A DNA stretch of 64,000 nucleotides from Paenibacillus chibensis (lineage in GTDB: Bacteria > Bacillota > Bacilli > Paenibacillales > Paenibacillaceae), in NCBI RefSeq assembly GCF_004001045.1, contig NZ_BIMK01000003.1, positions 62,001 through 126,000 on the forward strand, given 5' to 3'. The notes beneath the pieces are model-generated. The model was given only the letters and a program-made list of their open reading frames with translations, made no database searches and was not told the origin of the DNA. A program made the position numbers and the translations under genes. The first letter of the stretch is position 1; each line of letters begins with the position of its first letter. This document shows, one piece after another, positions 54,414 through 63,322 of this stretch.

Positions 54414-54748
54414 GTGAATTCCTCCTTCAATTTTCCATACCATTTGCATCATATTTCCACAAATAGAAAACAAAAAAACACTCATCCCTTGAGCAAGGGA
54501 CGAGTGTTTGCACCCGTGGTTCCACCCAAATTCGATCATCGCATCCGTCCGGAAAGAGACAGTCGCATGATCCTTCATCAGCATCTGATAACGGAATGAC
54601 CCGGCGGTTCATACTGGCATAACGTTCCTAACCGCAGCTACAAAGGGGTAGACCAAAACCGGAATAACGTAAGGAAATTTCAGCCGATGTTTCCTCTCTC
54701 TGCACCGTCCGTTTTTCAATCCATGTCTTTGTCAACGCTTTTAATTAT
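54414..54748 (-). ncRNA. T-box riboswitch leader of thrS
   Basis: A leader of about 335 nt. The T-box sequence GGGTGGAACCACGGG lies within 54511-54530. The terminator stem directly follows: AACACTCATCCCTT (54477-54490) with AAGGGACGAGTGTT (54495-54508), then seven U. A stem I-like start (GCAGAGAGAGG, near 54695-54705) is present. A possible Thr specifier ACC lies at 54606-54608, inside TGAACCGCC, but I have not folded stem I. Uncharged tRNA-Thr would favour the antiterminator and thrS transcription. Confidence 0.9.
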
Positions 54749-54754
54749 GCAGTA

Positions 54755-54783
54755 ATTATAAGTCCCTCATGATCCTTCGTCAA
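54755..54783 (-). promoter_or_regulatory. Sigma-A promoter of the thrS T-box leader
   Basis: On the minus strand TTGACG (54778-54783), 17 nt, TATAAT (54755-54760). It begins right after the stop codon of the ytxC gene. Confidence 0.75.
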
Positions 54784-54784
54784 G

Positions 54785-55687
54785 TTACAACTTCCCCGTT
54801 TCGCGGAAATACGCGTGGCAATCCGGGCAGTATCGGCATATCTCGACCCTTTGCTCAAAGATCTGCGTCAGCGTCCGGATCACTGCCATATGGGGCTCCC
54901 GCGTGTGGATGACGATTTTGGCCGGGGAGACGGAAATGAGGGTTGTGACGACCGCGTCCTCCATCTGCAAATCCTGCTGATCCAGCCGTTCCACCACGAC
55001 GCCTTCGTCGGCCCGGTATTCGAGGGGATTCAGATCTTCGTCCAGCAGGAGCAGCTCCTGCCCGCCTTTATGAATGACATGCACGAGCGGAACCTGCGGC
55101 TGCTGAAAATACACGAAATATTTGAGCATCCCCACGAACTCCTCGTATTGCCGGTCCATCAGAAATTCGTCCACCGCATATTCCACGATCTCCTTCAGTT
55201 CATTTGCATACGCTCGGGAGCGGAAGGTAAGAAAGCCGTCTACGTGAAGCAGCGGCCTTTCGGTTAAGCACTGCTGAAGCCCCTGCACGAGCATATCTGA
55301 ACGGCGGTTCCACGATTCGTTGAGTTCCTGATTTTGGCCCAAAATCATCCTGCATTGCTTGAGGATCTGCTCATGCTCTTCGGGATCGGGAAAATCAAAC
55401 TCCTCCTCCAATATTTTCTCGACCAGCCGCTGTTCTTTATCCTGCAAAATGTATTTCGCCACCGTCCTGGCGGCCGTTTCATATACCTGCTGGAGATGGT
55501 TCCCCTTGAAAAAGCGCGGATCATCCTCACGACAGCCCCAAAGCACGACATTCTCATGGACCGTGCAGCTGATCGATAACGATTTGTACTTTTTATGTAA
55601 ATCCTGATTCGCTTCCGAAACCATGCGGCTGTATCGCTCCGCTTCCTGCGGGTTGGAGGTTTGGGCTGCAATGCTGAACAGTTCCAT
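54785..55687 (-). CDS. ytxC: Putative sporulation protein YtxC
   Basis: 300 residues of the YtxC-like family, without membrane segments or signal peptide. It is mostly helical and rich in Glu and Gln, ending in a small cysteine cluster (CRYCPDCHAYF). In B. subtilis ytxC also lies immediately upstream of thrS, which supports the identification. The ATG at 55687 has AAAGGAG 9 nt upstream; the earlier in-frame start has none. A sigma-E-like promoter precedes it. Its molecular role is unknown. Confidence 0.85.
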   Translation of the reverse strand: MELFSIAAQTSNPQEAERYSRMVSEANQDLHKKYKSLSISCTVHENVVLWGCREDDPRFFKGNHLQQVYETAARTVAKYILQDKEQRLVEKILEEEFDFPDPEEHEQILKQCRMILGQNQELNESWNRRSDMLVQGLQQCLTERPLLHVDGFLTFRSRAYANELKEIVEYAVDEFLMDRQYEEFVGMLKYFVYFQQPQVPLVHVIHKGGQELLLLDEDLNPLEYRADEGVVVERLDQQDLQMEDAVVTTLISVSPAKIVIHTREPHMAVIRTLTQIFEQRVEICRYCPDCHAYFRETGKL

Positions 55688-55719
55688 GGAGTTCACTCCT
55701 TTCAATATCCTTCTTACAA

Positions 55720-55747
55720 AGTATATGTGTATGCAGAGGGGATATAC
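55720..55747 (-). promoter_or_regulatory. Possible sigma-E-like promoter of ytxC
   Basis: On the minus strand GTATATC (55741-55747), 13 nt, CATATACT (55720-55727). It matches 5 of 7 and 6 of 8 consensus positions. Confidence 0.4.
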
Positions 55748-55856
55748 GGGAGGGATCGTTGGAAAACAGGCTAACATTTCTCAGGCCCAATCGACAGAAG
55801 GCTCTTTGTGGTCGGGTGTTTGCAGTATTTGCATAATACGTTATAACCTGACATGA

Positions 55857-55902
55857 AATCAGGCCTCCCCCTTCGCAGATTCGCAAAAGAAAGAAGCCTG
55901 AT
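55857..55902 (-). terminator. Terminator of the hydantoinase operon
   Basis: ATCAGGC near 55862 pairs with GCCTGAT ending at 55900, a 7-bp stem with a long loop, then TTTC on the minus strand. It is weak by shape but the only candidate after the operon. Confidence 0.45.
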
Positions 55903-55917
55903 ATGTTCGTTTGATGA

Positions 55918-57495
55918 TTACAATCTGCCGGCCGCTTTCACCTTTACCAACAGCGCATTGCCGGGCAAATAAGCAATGGGAATGTCCTCCGCCAGCACGA
56001 TTTGAACCGTGGACCGGTCCGCGCCTGCAAGCACCGCCTGCTCGATGGCATGGTTTTTCGCAGCCTCCTTGGCCTCATCGTAAGTCATTTCATCCAGAGA
56101 ATAGATCCGCTCGGTCTCGCCGCTGACTTCACCCAGTGCCGCGCCGATGGCATTGGCCGCATCGTAATAATCGGGTCTGACGATCCTCGCAACCCCTTCG
56201 AGCCGCTCCGCGACAAGGATGCTGCCGCCGCCAACGAGCACGACATCGACATCATCTGCGCTCGTTTTCATGCGATCAATCGCATCTTCAATAGCCCGGG
56301 TAATCACCTCATCCGCCTTCCGGCAAATCGTCTCGTCCAGATCTTCAGTCATGCCGCCTTCCCAGGCATAGCGCCCAAGCTTGACGGCCACATCCGTTGC
56401 CGTCAGTGTATCGCCGCCAAAGATGCGGCCGCGCCGCAGCAGCTCGTAGCCGACGCTGTCCGGTCCGACGGTGACGAGATCCTTGGCGGTTTCAGCCCGT
56501 ACGATCGTACCGCCGCCGATTCCGATCGAGAGGATGTCCGGCATGCGGAAGTTCGTGCGGACGCCTCCGATTTCGACGGCAGCCGAAGATTGGCGCGGGA
56601 AGCCCTGAGCCAGCACGCCGATATCCGTTGTCGTACCGCCAATGTCCACGACCAGGGCATTGCTGAGACCCGATAAATGCGCCGCGCCCCGGATCGAGTT
56701 GGTCGGACCGCAAGCAATCGTCAGTATCGGATAAGCGAGCGCGTATTGGCTGCGCATCAGCGTGCCGTCATTTTGGCATATATATACGCCGGCATGGATT
56801 CCGAAACCTTGGAGCGCCTTCTCAAAGCCCTCGACGACGCCCGCGATGACTTTCAGCAGGGCTCCATTCAAGATGGATGCATTCTCCCGCTCCAGCAGCC
56901 CGATGCTGCCGATTTCATGAGATAAAGTGACCGGCATGTTTTCGCCCAGTACTTGTTTGGCAAGCTGCTCGACCCGTTTTTCCTGCGCGGTATTGACAGG
57001 CGAGAACACGCCGCAGACCGCAATGGCATCGACTTGGCCCTTCATGCGCGCGAAGCATTCCATCACTTCGGCTTCATCCAGATCCACGATCGTACGGCCG
57101 TCGTATTCGTATCCGCCGTTGACGATATAAGCATGCGTACCGACCGCGTCTTTCAGCGTATCATCCCAGTCCGCCTGTGGCGGAATGGAGGTTGTTGCGG
57201 GTGCACCGAGGCGAATCAAGCCTACTTTGCCGAGATGCTTGCGCTCAACGATGGCATTGGTGCAGTGAGTCGTACCCAGCATCGCATACCGGATACTTGC
57301 GGGGTTCACACGGCTCTCGGAGAGCAGACGGCGTATGGATTCCACGATTCCCTCGTTCACGTCCCGCGTCGTATGCACTTTTACCGTATGAATGGTGTTC
57401 AATTGCGAATCCAGCAGGGCAGCATCCGTATTCGTACCGCCGACATCGATCCCGATCCGGTACGCTTCCTCATGTCCGATAATGGTCCAAGTCAT
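55918..57495 (-). CDS. Hydantoinase/oxoprolinase family ATPase subunit (HyuA-like)
   Basis: 525 residues. The actin-like ATPase fold begins at GIDVGGTNTDAALLD and has the second phosphate motif VVDIGGTTTDIGVL. The family couples ATP hydrolysis to opening of cyclic amides such as N-methylhydantoin, 5-oxoproline or acetone carboxylation. These enzymes usually need a HyuB partner, which is absent; a DUF917 protein takes its place. Its ATG overlaps the DUF917 stop by 1 nt (TAATG). It is the last gene of the TetR-permease-DUF917-HyuA operon. The substrate cannot be fixed from sequence. Confidence 0.9.
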   Translation of the reverse strand: MTWTIIGHEEAYRIGIDVGGTNTDAALLDSQLNTIHTVKVHTTRDVNEGIVESIRRLLSESRVNPASIRYAMLGTTHCTNAIVERKHLGKVGLIRLGAPATTSIPPQADWDDTLKDAVGTHAYIVNGGYEYDGRTIVDLDEAEVMECFARMKGQVDAIAVCGVFSPVNTAQEKRVEQLAKQVLGENMPVTLSHEIGSIGLLERENASILNGALLKVIAGVVEGFEKALQGFGIHAGVYICQNDGTLMRSQYALAYPILTIACGPTNSIRGAAHLSGLSNALVVDIGGTTTDIGVLAQGFPRQSSAAVEIGGVRTNFRMPDILSIGIGGGTIVRAETAKDLVTVGPDSVGYELLRRGRIFGGDTLTATDVAVKLGRYAWEGGMTEDLDETICRKADEVITRAIEDAIDRMKTSADDVDVVLVGGGSILVAERLEGVARIVRPDYYDAANAIGAALGEVSGETERIYSLDEMTYDEAKEAAKNHAIEQAVLAGADRSTVQIVLAEDIPIAYLPGNALLVKVKAAGRL

Positions 57496-58604
57496 TACAG
57501 CTTCTCTCCTTTCCCGCCAGCCAGTTCCTCGATCGGCACATACGGCACGTCATATCCAAAATATTGCGGTCCGACGGTATCCAGCCCTTTCGGTGTCCGC
57601 CATTTGGGATCGCACGGAAAACCGACTGCTACGACTCTCGCTCCGTACTTCAAATTTTCGGTCGTAATCGGCATTCCCGTATCCTGGTCCAGCAGCGAGA
57701 TGAGATCCGGTGTAACGGCCAGGGACTTCCCTTCCTCCGTTGCAAGCAGGAACTCATTCTGGAAGAATAAACGCATCATGCGGTCCCGGCAGGCGTCCGT
57801 TCCTTCGAAAACCGCCTCGCCTTTCGTGAATCCGCCCTCGGTGCGCCGCCGAATATCGACCGCTTTGCCTTGAAATAGCGCATACCCGTGGAGCTGCTCC
57901 AGCAGGGCTTCAATCGGATTTTGTTTCAAATCCTTCGATTCAAATAACGTTTTCCCAATATCGTAGGCCAAAGAAAGGGTGTGCGGGATGGCGCTTTGCT
58001 TCGCCTGCGCACCGGACACCGGGTAATCGCAAATCGATGCTGATCCTCCCATCTGAATCGTAATGGCGCGGGCCATGCGCTCCTCCCAGATCCCGTCGAT
58101 CGCGTGCATAAGCACACCGTTCCCGCGTTCATCGGCCATCGTGATCGGACTGCAGTCGATGCCGTCCAAATAGAAGGTCACCATCTGGGATTCCGGAAAA
58201 GCACGCCCCATCGCATCCGCATCCAGAATAGGAATGCCCCGCTCCGCTGCCGCGAGGACGGGCACAAGCGAATTGCCGCCGCCGACCTCGATCGGCATGA
58301 TTGCAGTCACTTTACGGCCCAGTTCTTTTTCAATCAAATCCAGGGGCATCGCCATTTGCTGAACGGAAGGGATTTTCTCATTCATGACGGTTGGCGCCCC
58401 GATCATCGAAAGTGGTACCACCAAATCGTCATCCGCAAGCTCCTCCGGGCTCAGCACGCGGACGGGACCGTATTTGCGGATCGCTTCAAGCGCCATCAAT
58501 TTCCCGATATGGGGGTCTCCGCCCCCGCCGGTTCCGAGTACCGCCGCACCAACCGCGATATATTGAACCGCCTGTTCATCTAATTGCTTCAGTTTGTTAT
58601 TCAT
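57495..58604 (-). CDS. DUF917 family protein
   Basis: 369 residues of the DUF917 family, known for occurring beside hydantoinase/oxoprolinase genes. Visible features are GTGGGGDPHIGKLMA near the N-terminus, IEVGGGNSLVPVLAA and DADAMGRAFPESQM. Its role is unestablished; it may be the second subunit of the ring-opening enzyme or a separate amidohydrolase. AAAGGAA precedes the ATG, which lies 8 nt inside the end of the permease gene, so the genes are translationally linked. Confidence 0.88.
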   Translation of the reverse strand: MNNKLKQLDEQAVQYIAVGAAVLGTGGGGDPHIGKLMALEAIRKYGPVRVLSPEELADDDLVVPLSMIGAPTVMNEKIPSVQQMAMPLDLIEKELGRKVTAIMPIEVGGGNSLVPVLAAAERGIPILDADAMGRAFPESQMVTFYLDGIDCSPITMADERGNGVLMHAIDGIWEERMARAITIQMGGSASICDYPVSGAQAKQSAIPHTLSLAYDIGKTLFESKDLKQNPIEALLEQLHGYALFQGKAVDIRRRTEGGFTKGEAVFEGTDACRDRMMRLFFQNEFLLATEEGKSLAVTPDLISLLDQDTGMPITTENLKYGARVVAVGFPCDPKWRTPKGLDTVGPQYFGYDVPYVPIEELAGGKGEKL

Positions 58605-59916
58605 GATGTGTTCCTTTCTTGCTTACTATTTTTCCGAAGATCCACTGTACGATAAACGCGAAGACAAATGCGTCCAGGGCCGGCACCCGCGTCAGCTGGA
58701 ACAAGCCGAATCCGTCCGGTGCCGCCGTCGTCATATAAGCGAACAGCGTCGCAGCGACCCATACGAGCAGGGAACGGATGATCCATTTCGGATTGCGGTC
58801 GATCGCTTCGAAAGTGAATTTCTTGCGGTCTACCAGCAAATATTCGGCCGTATAGACGCCGCCGATCGGTGACACGAACATCGTAATGACGTTCAGGAAA
58901 GACAAGAACTTGTCGTAAATGCCGAAGACGGCCAAAGAAGTCGCAAAAAGTCCGGCAATGACGGTAATCCATTTTTTCGGAATGCGCCGGAATACGACCG
59001 AGAAGCCGAGCGACGCGGAATACAGGTTGTTCGTATTGGTCGTCCACTGTGCCAGCGTCAACACGATGATCGCCGGCAAACCGAGGCCGAGCGAGATGAA
59101 AATATTCGTCAAGTCATCCGTATCCATAAGCCGCGACAGGAAAATGGCGATAACCGTCATGAAGCTGTTGCCGATAAAAAATCCGATGAACGCCGCCGTG
59201 ACCGCATGCATCGGCGTCCGGGCCCAGCGTGCGATGTCCGGCGAAAGCACCGTACCGACGATGAATATGCCGATGACGAGCGATATCGCGGTTCCCATCG
59301 GAATCGGCGCTGCGCTGATCGGCTCCCAGATCGCCGAGGTGCCCTTTGTTTTAAACGCCATGACGATGGCCACGCCGATAAAAATAATCAGAAGCGGCAC
59401 GGACCAAACGCTCAGACGCTCAATCGAGCGGTATCCCCAAATGGCCGTCGACATCATCAGCACGCCGCCGATGAAGGAAAGTACGCCTAGCGATAAATCG
59501 ATCCCCCACAGCTTGTGGAACGCCGTTTGCATGTTCGAAGCGAAAAATCCGGCCTGTACCCCGAACCAGCCGAGCGAAAAGATGCCGAGCACCACCGATA
59601 CGATGCGCGCCCCGACGTTGCCGAACAGGAACCGGCTGATCATCGCTGTCGACAGCCCCGTTTTCGCGCCGACATAAGCGCACAGAGCGCCGATAAGCCC
59701 CAAAATGAATGATCCGATAATCGTGGCCGTTAGCGAATCAGCCAGATTCATGCCGTTGCCAAGCTCTGCCCCGAGAAACATCGCCGATAGATCGATGCCG
59801 ATCGCGATCCAGACCAGCGCCATGGACAGCCACTGTTTACGCATATGCGCAGGAACAGGCTCCCTTTCGAAATCTTGCGCTCCTTCACTTCCAATGACTT
59901 GACTAATCTCACTCAT
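58597..59916 (-). CDS. NCS1 family permease, CodB-like
   Basis: 439 residues with about twelve membrane segments, of the nucleobase:cation symporter-1 family close to cytosine permease CodB (GAELGNGMNLADSLTATIIG; LGWFGVQAGFFA; SPDIARWARTP). Members import cytosine, hydantoins, allantoin or related ring compounds. Its operon with HyuA-like and DUF917 proteins points to a cyclic amide or ureide substrate. A GGGGGA ribosome site precedes the ATG, about 50 nt after the regulator gene. Confidence 0.9.
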   Translation of the reverse strand: MSEISQVIGSEGAQDFEREPVPAHMRKQWLSMALVWIAIGIDLSAMFLGAELGNGMNLADSLTATIIGSFILGLIGALCAYVGAKTGLSTAMISRFLFGNVGARIVSVVLGIFSLGWFGVQAGFFASNMQTAFHKLWGIDLSLGVLSFIGGVLMMSTAIWGYRSIERLSVWSVPLLIIFIGVAIVMAFKTKGTSAIWEPISAAPIPMGTAISLVIGIFIVGTVLSPDIARWARTPMHAVTAAFIGFFIGNSFMTVIAIFLSRLMDTDDLTNIFISLGLGLPAIIVLTLAQWTTNTNNLYSASLGFSVVFRRIPKKWITVIAGLFATSLAVFGIYDKFLSFLNVITMFVSPIGGVYTAEYLLVDRKKFTFEAIDRNPKWIIRSLLVWVAATLFAYMTTAAPDGFGLFQLTRVPALDAFVFAFIVQWIFGKIVSKKGTHHE

Positions 59917-59967
59917 GTTCCCATCCCCCTGTTGTTGTGAAATCTTCCTTTGCTGCTTGTCCGATTT

Positions 59968-60552
59968 CTAGGAGCTTACGCCGTTCCAAAACGTATCGAA
60001 GGCATGGTTCAGCTTACGCTCATAGACTTCTTTGGAGGTGTAATAGAAATATTGCATGGCTAATCCATCCATCACGTTGAGAAAGGCATCCACGAGAGGC
60101 TGCAGGGACTGATCCGGAATCGAGCCCTCTTCCATGCCCTGCAGAATGAATTGTTCGATGATGCTTGTCAGCAGCCCGTCGGAGTTCAGGAAGGCTTGTT
60201 CGATCGTTTCCTTCAGGAACGCCGGCGGGAAAACCACGTACCGCAGCACGAGCACGCTTTCCTCCCGGTGCCGCTGGTAGAACTCGTACTGCCTGGCCAG
60301 AACCCGGCGCAGGCTTTCCTTGGCGCCAAGCTTTTTCTTTTCCCCCGAAAGCTCCTGGACGTAAGTGTTATACGAATCCATCGCCTCACGGAACACCGTC
60401 ATGAACAAATCCTCTTTATTTTCATAGAAGGCATAGATCGCCGGCGTCTTGACGCCGACTTCCTTCGCGATTTCCGAAAGCGCCGTACCGTCGTACCCTT
60501 TTTCTCCGAATAATCGCATAGCCGCTTCCTTCAACTTCTGTTTGGTGGTCAT
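59968..60552 (-). CDS. TetR family repressor of the permease/hydantoinase operon
   Basis: 194 residues: N-terminal helix-turn-helix (MRLFGEKGYDGTALSEIAKE-type, VKTPAIYAFYENKEDLFMTV) and a helical ligand domain. The ATG at 60552 has GGAGCG upstream; the ATG at 60570 lacks a ribosome site. It is the first gene of the four-gene operon. A perfect 18-bp palindrome lies 20 nt upstream of the start, the expected operator, so it should repress its own operon until an inducer, perhaps the transported substrate, binds. Confidence 0.92.
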   Translation of the reverse strand: MTTKQKLKEAAMRLFGEKGYDGTALSEIAKEVGVKTPAIYAFYENKEDLFMTVFREAMDSYNTYVQELSGEKKKLGAKESLRRVLARQYEFYQRHREESVLVLRYVVFPPAFLKETIEQAFLNSDGLLTSIIEQFILQGMEEGSIPDQSLQPLVDAFLNVMDGLAMQYFYYTSKEVYERKLNHAFDTFWNGVSS

Positions 60553-60572
60553 GAATATTTCACGCTCCATTT

Positions 60573-60590
60573 TTAATTAACGTTAATTAA
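60573..60590. promoter_or_regulatory. TetR operator palindrome
   Basis: TTAATTAACGTTAATTAA is a perfect 18-bp palindrome just before the TetR gene. Length and position are typical of an autoregulated TetR-type operator. Confidence 0.75.
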
Positions 60591-60735
60591 GTAGAATATA
60601 CATATAAACGCATAATAATACAATACCTTTTTCAGATCATACAGATTTCATTTTTTTCCATAAGGTTCTTTAATACGCTAGACAACGACTTTCCAAGACT
60701 TATTAGGAGATTCTGGGGCTTTCAATCCACACAAA

Positions 60736-60765
60736 AAATCCTGCTTCATCACCGAAGCAGGATTT
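60736..60765 (-). terminator. Terminator after mqnC
   Basis: AAATCCTGCTTC (60736-60747) with GAAGCAGGATTT (60754-60765), followed by TTTTG on the minus strand. Confidence 0.88.
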
Positions 60766-60780
60766 GATAAAAAATATGAA

Positions 60781-61914
60781 TTAGTTCTGCATTACAAAGT
60801 CGCGCTCGATTTCCGTGCCTTCTTCAAACACTTTCAAAATATCATAGCGGGTATTACGCTGCGCAGGAATTTTGCCTGCCTCGCGAATCAGCTGCAGAAT
60901 CGAAGCGATGTTGACCTTGTGAACCGCGCCTGCGGAAGAAACGACGTTCTCTTCCATCATGGTGCTGCCGAAGTCGTTACAGCCGTAGCTGAGCGACAAT
61001 TTGCCGACTTCAGGTCCCATGGTAACCCAGGAGGACTGCAGGTTTGGAACGTTATCAAGCACCAGGCGGCCGATCGCTACCGTCTTCAGATAAGCTTCCG
61101 GCGTTTCGCGTTCGCGTTTGAGGCTCGTGTTATCCGGCTGGAACGTGAACGGAATGAAGGCCAAGAAGCCCTTGGAGTCATAGCCGTTTGCAATGCATTC
61201 GTCCTGCGCATCGCGGACGCGAAGCATGTGCAGCGCACGCTCCTCCATCGATTCGCCGAAGCCGATGACCATTGTCGCGGTCGTATTCATACCGATTTTA
61301 TGGGCCATTTGCATGACGTCCATCCAATCGCGCCAAGTGCCTTTATGCCGGCTGATCTTTTTGCGGATGCGGTCATCCAGAATCTCGGCTCCGCCTCCTG
61401 GCAGGGAATCCAGGCCGGCTGCCTTCAGATCGCGCATGACCTGTTCCAGGGAAAGGCCTGAAACCTCCTGCATTTTGCGAATCTCGGCTGGGGAGAACGA
61501 GTGCATCGTTATGTTCGGGAACCGCTGCTTGATGCCGCGGAGCAGATCGGTATAGTAGCTGAATGGCAGATCGGGATTCGTGCCGCCCTGCATCAGAATT
61601 TCGGTACCTCCGACATCCTCGGTTTCCTTGATTTTCTGGAAAATAACTTCATCGTTCAGCAGATACCCTTCATTGTGTCCCGGTCTGCGGTAAAACGCGC
61701 AGAAGGTACAGAATGTGTCGCATACGTTCGTATAGTTGACATTCCGGCCAATCACGAAGGTCGTGATCGGATCGGGATGCTGTCTTTTCATCATGACATC
61801 GGCGGCATGGCCCATTTTCTCAATTTCATCACTCTCAAACAGGGTTACACTGTCTTCTAAATTCAGACGTTCACCCCGCAGCGCTTTGTCCAAAATCTGA
61901 TTTACGGTGCTCAT
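60781..61914 (-). CDS. mqnC: Cyclic dehypoxanthinyl futalosine synthase
   Basis: 377 residues of the radical SAM superfamily. The cluster-binding cysteines are Cys65, Cys69 and Cys72 in VCDTFCTFCAFYR, preceded by NVNYTN, a signature of MqnC. Other matches are MQGGTNPDLP, HSFSPAEI, LPGGGAEIL and ATMVIGFGES. It cyclises dehypoxanthine futalosine in the futalosine route to menaquinone. The ATG at 61914 has AAGGAGG about 9 nt upstream. No other mqn gene is adjacent. Confidence 0.9.
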   Translation of the reverse strand: MSTVNQILDKALRGERLNLEDSVTLFESDEIEKMGHAADVMMKRQHPDPITTFVIGRNVNYTNVCDTFCTFCAFYRRPGHNEGYLLNDEVIFQKIKETEDVGGTEILMQGGTNPDLPFSYYTDLLRGIKQRFPNITMHSFSPAEIRKMQEVSGLSLEQVMRDLKAAGLDSLPGGGAEILDDRIRKKISRHKGTWRDWMDVMQMAHKIGMNTTATMVIGFGESMEERALHMLRVRDAQDECIANGYDSKGFLAFIPFTFQPDNTSLKRERETPEAYLKTVAIGRLVLDNVPNLQSSWVTMGPEVGKLSLSYGCNDFGSTMMEENVVSSAGAVHKVNIASILQLIREAGKIPAQRNTRYDILKVFEEGTEIERDFVMQN

Positions 61915-62107
61915 CTCCGGCAGCCTCCTTATCATATGGCGAATTTTGAATAAACCTAGAACTTATTTCCTTCAACCAATCCACACCATCTTACCATATT
62001 TTTTGTTTGAGAAAAACTTCACTTTCTTACCAAACTGCCATGATTTTGCGTAAACATTGTCATATCAAGCTCCCAATTCCCGTGTTTTCACAAAATAGAC
62101 ACAAAAA

Positions 62108-62133
62108 GAAAGCACCGCCGAGGGCGGCACTTT
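62108..62133 (-). terminator. Terminator after the metI-metC pair
   Basis: GAAAG and CCGCC (62108-62119) pair with GGCGG and CTTTC (to 62133) around a 2x2 mismatch; TTTTTG follows on the minus strand. Confidence 0.7.
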
Positions 62134-62143
62134 CTTCTATTCA

Positions 62144-63322
62144 TTAACCTTGCAGGGCCTGATCCAGGTCTGCAATCAGATCGTCGATATCCTCCAGCCC
62201 TACGGAGAAGCGCAGCAGTCCGTCCGTAATGCCGCGCTCATGACGAACCTCGGCCGGCATTGCCGCGTGGGACATCATGGCCGGGTAGGAAAGAATGCTC
62301 TCCACCGCTCCAAGACTGACGGCAACGAGCGGGATCTTGACCTTGTTCAGCACTTGCTTGGCACGTTCGCCGGAGCCGACGTCGAAGGAAACAACGGCTC
62401 CATAGCCCTTCGACTGCTTTTCATGGATTTCTCTCCCCGGATGATTGAGCAGCCCAGGGTAGTAAACGTGCTGGATATCCGGCCGCCCTTGAAGCCATGC
62501 CGCCAGGACGGCTGCGCTGTTCTCGCTATGATTCATGCGCGCCTGCAAGGTTTTCATTCCCCGCATCAGCAGCCAGGAATCCTGAACGCCCAGCACCGTT
62601 CCCAATCCGTTCTGCAGCATCTTCAGCTGCTTGCCGATGGAAGACGTACGCGCAACCGCGAGCCCTGCCAGCACGTCGCTGTGTCCGCCGAGGAACTTGG
62701 TGGCGCTGTGCAGCACAATATCCACGCCCAGCTCGATCGGGCGCTGGTAATACGGCGTCATGAACGTATTGTCGAGCATCGTCAGAAGATCATGCTCCTT
62801 CGCCCACGAGGTAACGGCAGCAATATCGGTAATTTTGAGCGTCGGATTCGACGGCGTTTCCATATATACGGCTTTTGTATTCGGCTTGAGCGCCGCCTTG
62901 ACCTGATCGAGCTCCGTCATGTCCACGAACGTGCTCTCGATGCCCAGACGGTTCAATATGCTGGTAAGCAGACGATATGTACCTCCGTAAACATCCTCGG
63001 TCACGATCATATGATCGCCAGCGGACAGCATCATGAAGGTGCTCGAAATCGCGGCCATACCGGAGGAATAAGCGAAACCGCGTACCCCGCCTTCAAGCAG
63101 CGCAATGTAGTCTTCAAGCGCCTGGCGCGTCGGGTTGCCGGAACGGCTATAATCATGTACCGGAGGATTGAATACATCCTCATGATGGAATGTCGAGGCT
63201 TGATAAATCGGAACGCTGGACGCTCCGGTCGTGCTGTCGATTTCAGATCCGAAATGCAGCAGCTTGGTTGCGAATTTCAATTGTTTTTCGGTGCCGTTTG
63301 GCTCCTTGGCTTGATCACTCAT
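62144..63322 (-). CDS. metC: Cystathionine beta-lyase (MetC-like)
   Basis: 392 residues of the Cys/Met metabolism PLP family. The substrate/cofactor motif YSRSGNPTRQALE is present, with YSSGMAAISS, SNPTLKI and the Schiff-base Lys209 in HSATKFLGGHSD. It overlaps the upstream metI-like gene by 8 nt, the arrangement known for metI-metC, where the first enzyme makes cystathionine and the second cleaves it to homocysteine. GGGGG lies 8 nt before the ATG at 63322. Separating beta-lyase from gamma-lyase by sequence alone is uncertain. Confidence 0.88.
   Translation of the reverse strand: MSDQAKEPNGTEKQLKFATKLLHFGSEIDSTTGASSVPIYQASTFHHEDVFNPPVHDYSRSGNPTRQALEDYIALLEGGVRGFAYSSGMAAISSTFMMLSAGDHMIVTEDVYGGTYRLLTSILNRLGIESTFVDMTELDQVKAALKPNTKAVYMETPSNPTLKITDIAAVTSWAKEHDLLTMLDNTFMTPYYQRPIELGVDIVLHSATKFLGGHSDVLAGLAVARTSSIGKQLKMLQNGLGTVLGVQDSWLLMRGMKTLQARMNHSENSAAVLAAWLQGRPDIQHVYYPGLLNHPGREIHEKQSKGYGAVVSFDVGSGERAKQVLNKVKIPLVAVSLGAVESILSYPAMMSHAAMPAEVRHERGITDGLLRFSVGLEDIDDLIADLDQALQG

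Noticed and set aside
54414..54584. N-terminal extension of thrS
   Set aside because: It would translate the T-box and terminator stems; the GTG at 54413 with AAGGAGG is the real start.
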